Of a stretch of DNA of 8,882 bases, positions 7,259 through 8,882 are shown in pieces. Position 1 is the first letter of the stretch, and the number at the start of each line of letters is the position of its first letter. Source of the DNA: Bacilli bacterium (lineage in GTDB: Bacteria > Bacillota_I > Bacilli_A > RFN20 > UBA1709); contig JAQUTO010000032.1 of NCBI GenBank assembly GCA_028694305.1, positions 1 to 8,882 on the forward strand. The letters run 5' to 3'. Under the pieces are notes generated by a model. It was not told where the DNA came from and made no database searches. It saw only the letters and a list, made by a program, of their open reading frames with translations. The position numbers and the translations under genes were made by a program.

Positions 7259-8220
7259 TAAAGCATCGAGTTAATGGATTAGTCATTGATGAGATTCTCG
7301 TTACAAGAGGAGATTTAACTTTAAGTCTTCTTAATTATGGAGCAGCAATCAAACAGATTAAGTTCAAGCGAACTAATATCTTAATGTCTTATAATGATGT
7401 GGCAGGTTATGTTAACGATAATATGTATCTTGGGAAGTCTATTGGACGTTTCGCGGGCCGTATACAGGGTGGTAAATACCAGATTGATGGTAAAAACTAC
7501 CAGTTAGCACTTAATGATGGTAAGCGAACACTTCATGGAGGTAAAAACGGCATAGCAGAAACTACTTTTTTGTATAAAATTACCGAAGAAACATCAAAAA
7601 CATGCATTGTTTTCTCAAAATTCATACCAAAAGATGAAAACGGCTTTAACTCAACCATAAATCTACTAATAACTTACTGTCTACACAATTCTGGTAAACT
7701 AATAGTAAGATATCAGTATAAAACAAGTGAAAAGACAATAGTAAATTATACCAATCATTCGTATTTTACTTTGGGCTTTGAGCCAACTATTAACAATCTC
7801 TTAATCTCTCTAAACTCTAATTATATGTACGAACAGGATGATTTGGTTCCTAATGGTAACATTATTCCTTCTTGTAAATATACCGATGTTACTCTAGAAC
7901 AGGTTATTAAAGATTTCAAAGGTAATCTGGATAATACCTTTATTCTTAATAGTAACTATGTTTGTACGCTAAAGAATCTAAGCAAGTCGATTAAGATGGA
8001 TGTGTTTACTTCATATCCGTGCTGTGTTATCTATGGATGTGCCTATCCGAGAGATGTTTTGCTCAGTAATGGTCAAAAAATGAGTAAATATGGAGCTATC
8101 ACACTGGAGTGTCAGTATGCTCCTAATGAGATAAACTTCAAAAACACGCCAATAAAGTGTATTTGTTTGCCGGATAAATGGTATTCTAATTATATTGAAT
8201 ATCGCTTTTCTATGATATAA
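7246..8220 (+). CDS. galM: Aldose 1-epimerase (galactose mutarotase)
   Basis: Interconverts beta- and alpha-D-galactose so that galactose freed by the beta-galactosidase-type enzyme can be used by GalK, which acts on the alpha anomer. Its 324 residues are slightly short for a family of about 340. Motifs in order: LNYGAAI at 29-35, GKSIGRFAGRIQGGKYQIDG at 63-82, LNDGKRTLHGG at 89-99 with His97, NHSYFTLG at 170-177 with the catalytic acid His171, LDNTFIL at 228-234 with Asp229, and ITLECQYAPNEINF at 285-298 with the catalytic base Glu288. These match the Lactococcus GalM residues (His96, His170, Asp243, Glu304) as I recall them. Some positions differ from the common form, for example FAGRI where ANRI is usual. 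It overlaps galT by 13 bases. Like galT it is AT-rich and lacks CGG arginine codons. No terminator follows it. Confidence 0.95.
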   Translation: MYEIIKHRVNGLVIDEILVTRGDLTLSLLNYGAAIKQIKFKRTNILMSYNDVAGYVNDNMYLGKSIGRFAGRIQGGKYQIDGKNYQLALNDGKRTLHGGKNGIAETTFLYKITEETSKTCIVFSKFIPKDENGFNSTINLLITYCLHNSGKLIVRYQYKTSEKTIVNYTNHSYFTLGFEPTINNLLISLNSNYMYEQDDLVPNGNIIPSCKYTDVTLEQVIKDFKGNLDNTFILNSNYVCTLKNLSKSIKMDVFTSYPCCVIYGCAYPRDVLLSNGQKMSKYGAITLECQYAPNEINFKNTPIKCICLPDKWYSNYIEYRFSMI

Positions 8221-8221
8221 T
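8195..8221 (+). promoter_or_regulatory. Probable extended -10 promoter for rsmE, overlapping the galM stop
   Basis: TGATATAAT (8213-8221) is a perfect TGn-TATAAT extended -10 element. A -35-like TTGAAT lies at 8195-8200 with a short 15-base spacer; extended -10 promoters tolerate weak -35 elements. The galM stop codon TAA (8218-8220) is part of the -10 hexamer. Transcription would begin near 8227-8229, giving rsmE a leader of only about 10-12 bases. The position directly ahead of a housekeeping gene supports the call, but AT-rich sequence makes chance matches possible. Confidence 0.5.
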
Positions 8222-8227
8222 CCCTAT

Positions 8228-8232
8228 GAGGT
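8228..8232 (+). promoter_or_regulatory. Ribosome binding site for rsmE
   Basis: GAGGT lies 6 bases before the ATG at 8239. The upstream ATG at 8226 is followed at once by AGG TAA, so it cannot be the gene start; 8239 is the first usable start. Confidence 0.7.
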
Positions 8233-8238
8233 AAAAAG

Positions 8239-8882
8239 ATGCAACAGTATTTTGCTAAAACACTAGAAAATGATGTTTTTACATTACAAGAGAACGATTT
8301 TCATCACATTATTGACGTGATGCGCTTTGATAATGGCTCACATATTCTAGTGGGATATCAAGGATCTTTATATTTATGTGCTTTAATTATTGATAATGGG
8401 CTTTGCAAAGCTCAAATAATCGAGAAAAGAGCATCCAATAGTGAATTTGCTTGTGAAATAACGCTTATTTATGGCCTTCCTAAAACTGAAAAGTTTGAAA
8501 TGGTGCTCCAAAAGGCTACTGAATTAGGCGTGACTAGGATTGTGCCTTTCTTATCAGAACGAAGCGTGGTTAAGTTAGAAACAGCCAAAATCTCTAAAAA
8601 AATGGAGAGATGGGAAAAGATTATTAAAGAAGCAGCAGAACAATCACATAGAAGTGAAGTCCCAAGCCTTGTTTTACCAATTAAGGAGAGTGAGTTGGGT
8701 AATTATCTAAGCGAATTGAATCTCTGTGGGGATGAAACTAAGTGTGGGGCAGGAAGTGGGGAATTGTTCTCTTTATTAGAGACTAAGCCTCTTTCTATTT
8801 CCTTTATTATTGGGCCTGAAGGTGGATTTTCCAGTCGGGAATTTCAATTATTTACTAAATTAGGCTTTAAAGGTATCTCTTT
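8239..8882 (+). CDS. rsmE: 16S rRNA (uracil1498-N3)-methyltransferase RsmE (3' partial)
   Basis: SAM-dependent methyltransferase of the SPOUT class that modifies U1498 of 16S rRNA in the 30S subunit. The frame is open to the window edge, giving 214 complete codons; the family is about 240-250 residues, so the last part of the SAM-binding knot (normally an LRxETA-like motif) is off-window. Visible: PUA-like N-terminal domain (~1-70) with FHHIIDVMR at 21-29, then the SPOUT domain with YGLPKTEKFEMVLQKATELG (78-97), VPFLSERSVVK (102-112), RWEKIIKEAAEQSHRSEVP (124-142) and the SAM-site motif IGPEGGFSSRE at 191-201. The stretch at about 163-174, rich in Gly, Asp and Cys, is not one I recognise and may be a loop. 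It starts 18 bases after galM, on the same strand. It has no role in galactose use and probably has its own promoter, though readthrough from the gal operon is possible. Confidence 0.95.
   Translation, partial: MQQYFAKTLENDVFTLQENDFHHIIDVMRFDNGSHILVGYQGSLYLCALIIDNGLCKAQIIEKRASNSEFACEITLIYGLPKTEKFEMVLQKATELGVTRIVPFLSERSVVKLETAKISKKMERWEKIIKEAAEQSHRSEVPSLVLPIKESELGNYLSELNLCGDETKCGAGSGELFSLLETKPLSISFIIGPEGGFSSREFQLFTKLGFKGIS

Larger units (their letters stand above)
1..8220 (+). other. Galactoside utilisation operon: GH36 - GH2 - galK - galE - galT - galM
   Basis: Six co-directional genes are joined by overlaps or a 2-base gap, with no internal terminator seen. Together they cover hydrolysis of alpha- and beta-galactosides, galactose mutarotation and the whole Leloir pathway to UDP-glucose and glucose-1-phosphate. 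The main promoter, any regulator and the sugar transporter are not in the window and presumably lie upstream of base 1. Co-transcription is inferred from spacing. Confidence 0.85.

Noticed and set aside
7635..7648. cre-like half site TGAAAACG in galM (catabolite repression operator)
   Set aside because: The right half (GCTTTA) fits the cre consensus poorly and it lies deep in the last gene of the operon; a real cre would be expected near the main promoter upstream of the window.
8221..8238. Terminator between galM and rsmE
   Set aside because: Only 18 bases separate the genes and they contain no stem-loop with a T tract.

Overview
The window comes from an AT-rich bacterial chromosome and is almost entirely coding, with every gene on the + strand. 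The likely source is a low-GC Bacillota, possibly an Erysipelotrichia- or Mollicutes-like lineage. The reasons are the base composition, strong AGGAGG-type ribosome binding sites, a Firmicutes-type (class II) GalT of 489 residues, and the form of the GH36 and GH2 enzymes. Trp is encoded by TGG and TGA acts as a stop (end of galK), so nothing points to the mycoplasma genetic code. The genus cannot be fixed from sequence reading alone.

Layout: (1) 1-1266, the C-terminal part of a GH36 alpha-galactosidase, cut by the left edge; (2) 1259-3640, a GH2 beta-galactosidase-type enzyme; (3) 3643-4806, galK; (4) 4803-5789, galE; (5) 5789-7258, class II galT; (6) 7246-8220, galM; (7) 8239-8882, rsmE, cut by the right edge. 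The first six genes overlap or nearly touch (8-base overlap, 2-base gap, 4-base ATGA overlap, 1-base TAATG overlap, 13-base overlap), which is what a single translationally coupled operon looks like. No stretch over 20 bases is non-coding, and I see no RNA gene, mobile element, CRISPR array or rho-independent terminator.

How the genes work together: the two hydrolases have no visible secretion signal (the GH36 N-terminus is off-window) and probably cut imported alpha- and beta-galactosides in the cytoplasm. GalM converts the released beta-D-galactose to the alpha anomer, GalK phosphorylates it, GalT exchanges it onto UDP-glucose, and GalE regenerates UDP-glucose. This is a complete Leloir pathway plus two feeding hydrolases. 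No transporter or regulator lies in the window; they may be upstream. rsmE is an unrelated 16S rRNA methyltransferase gene and seems to have its own extended -10 promoter overlapping the galM stop codon.

I found no convincing undescribed system. The points worth a second look are a perfect 11-bp stem hairpin inside galE, an Asp in place of the normally conserved Asn before the GH2 acid/base Glu, a divergent active-site motif in GalT, and a drop in GC content and CGG codon use starting at galT.
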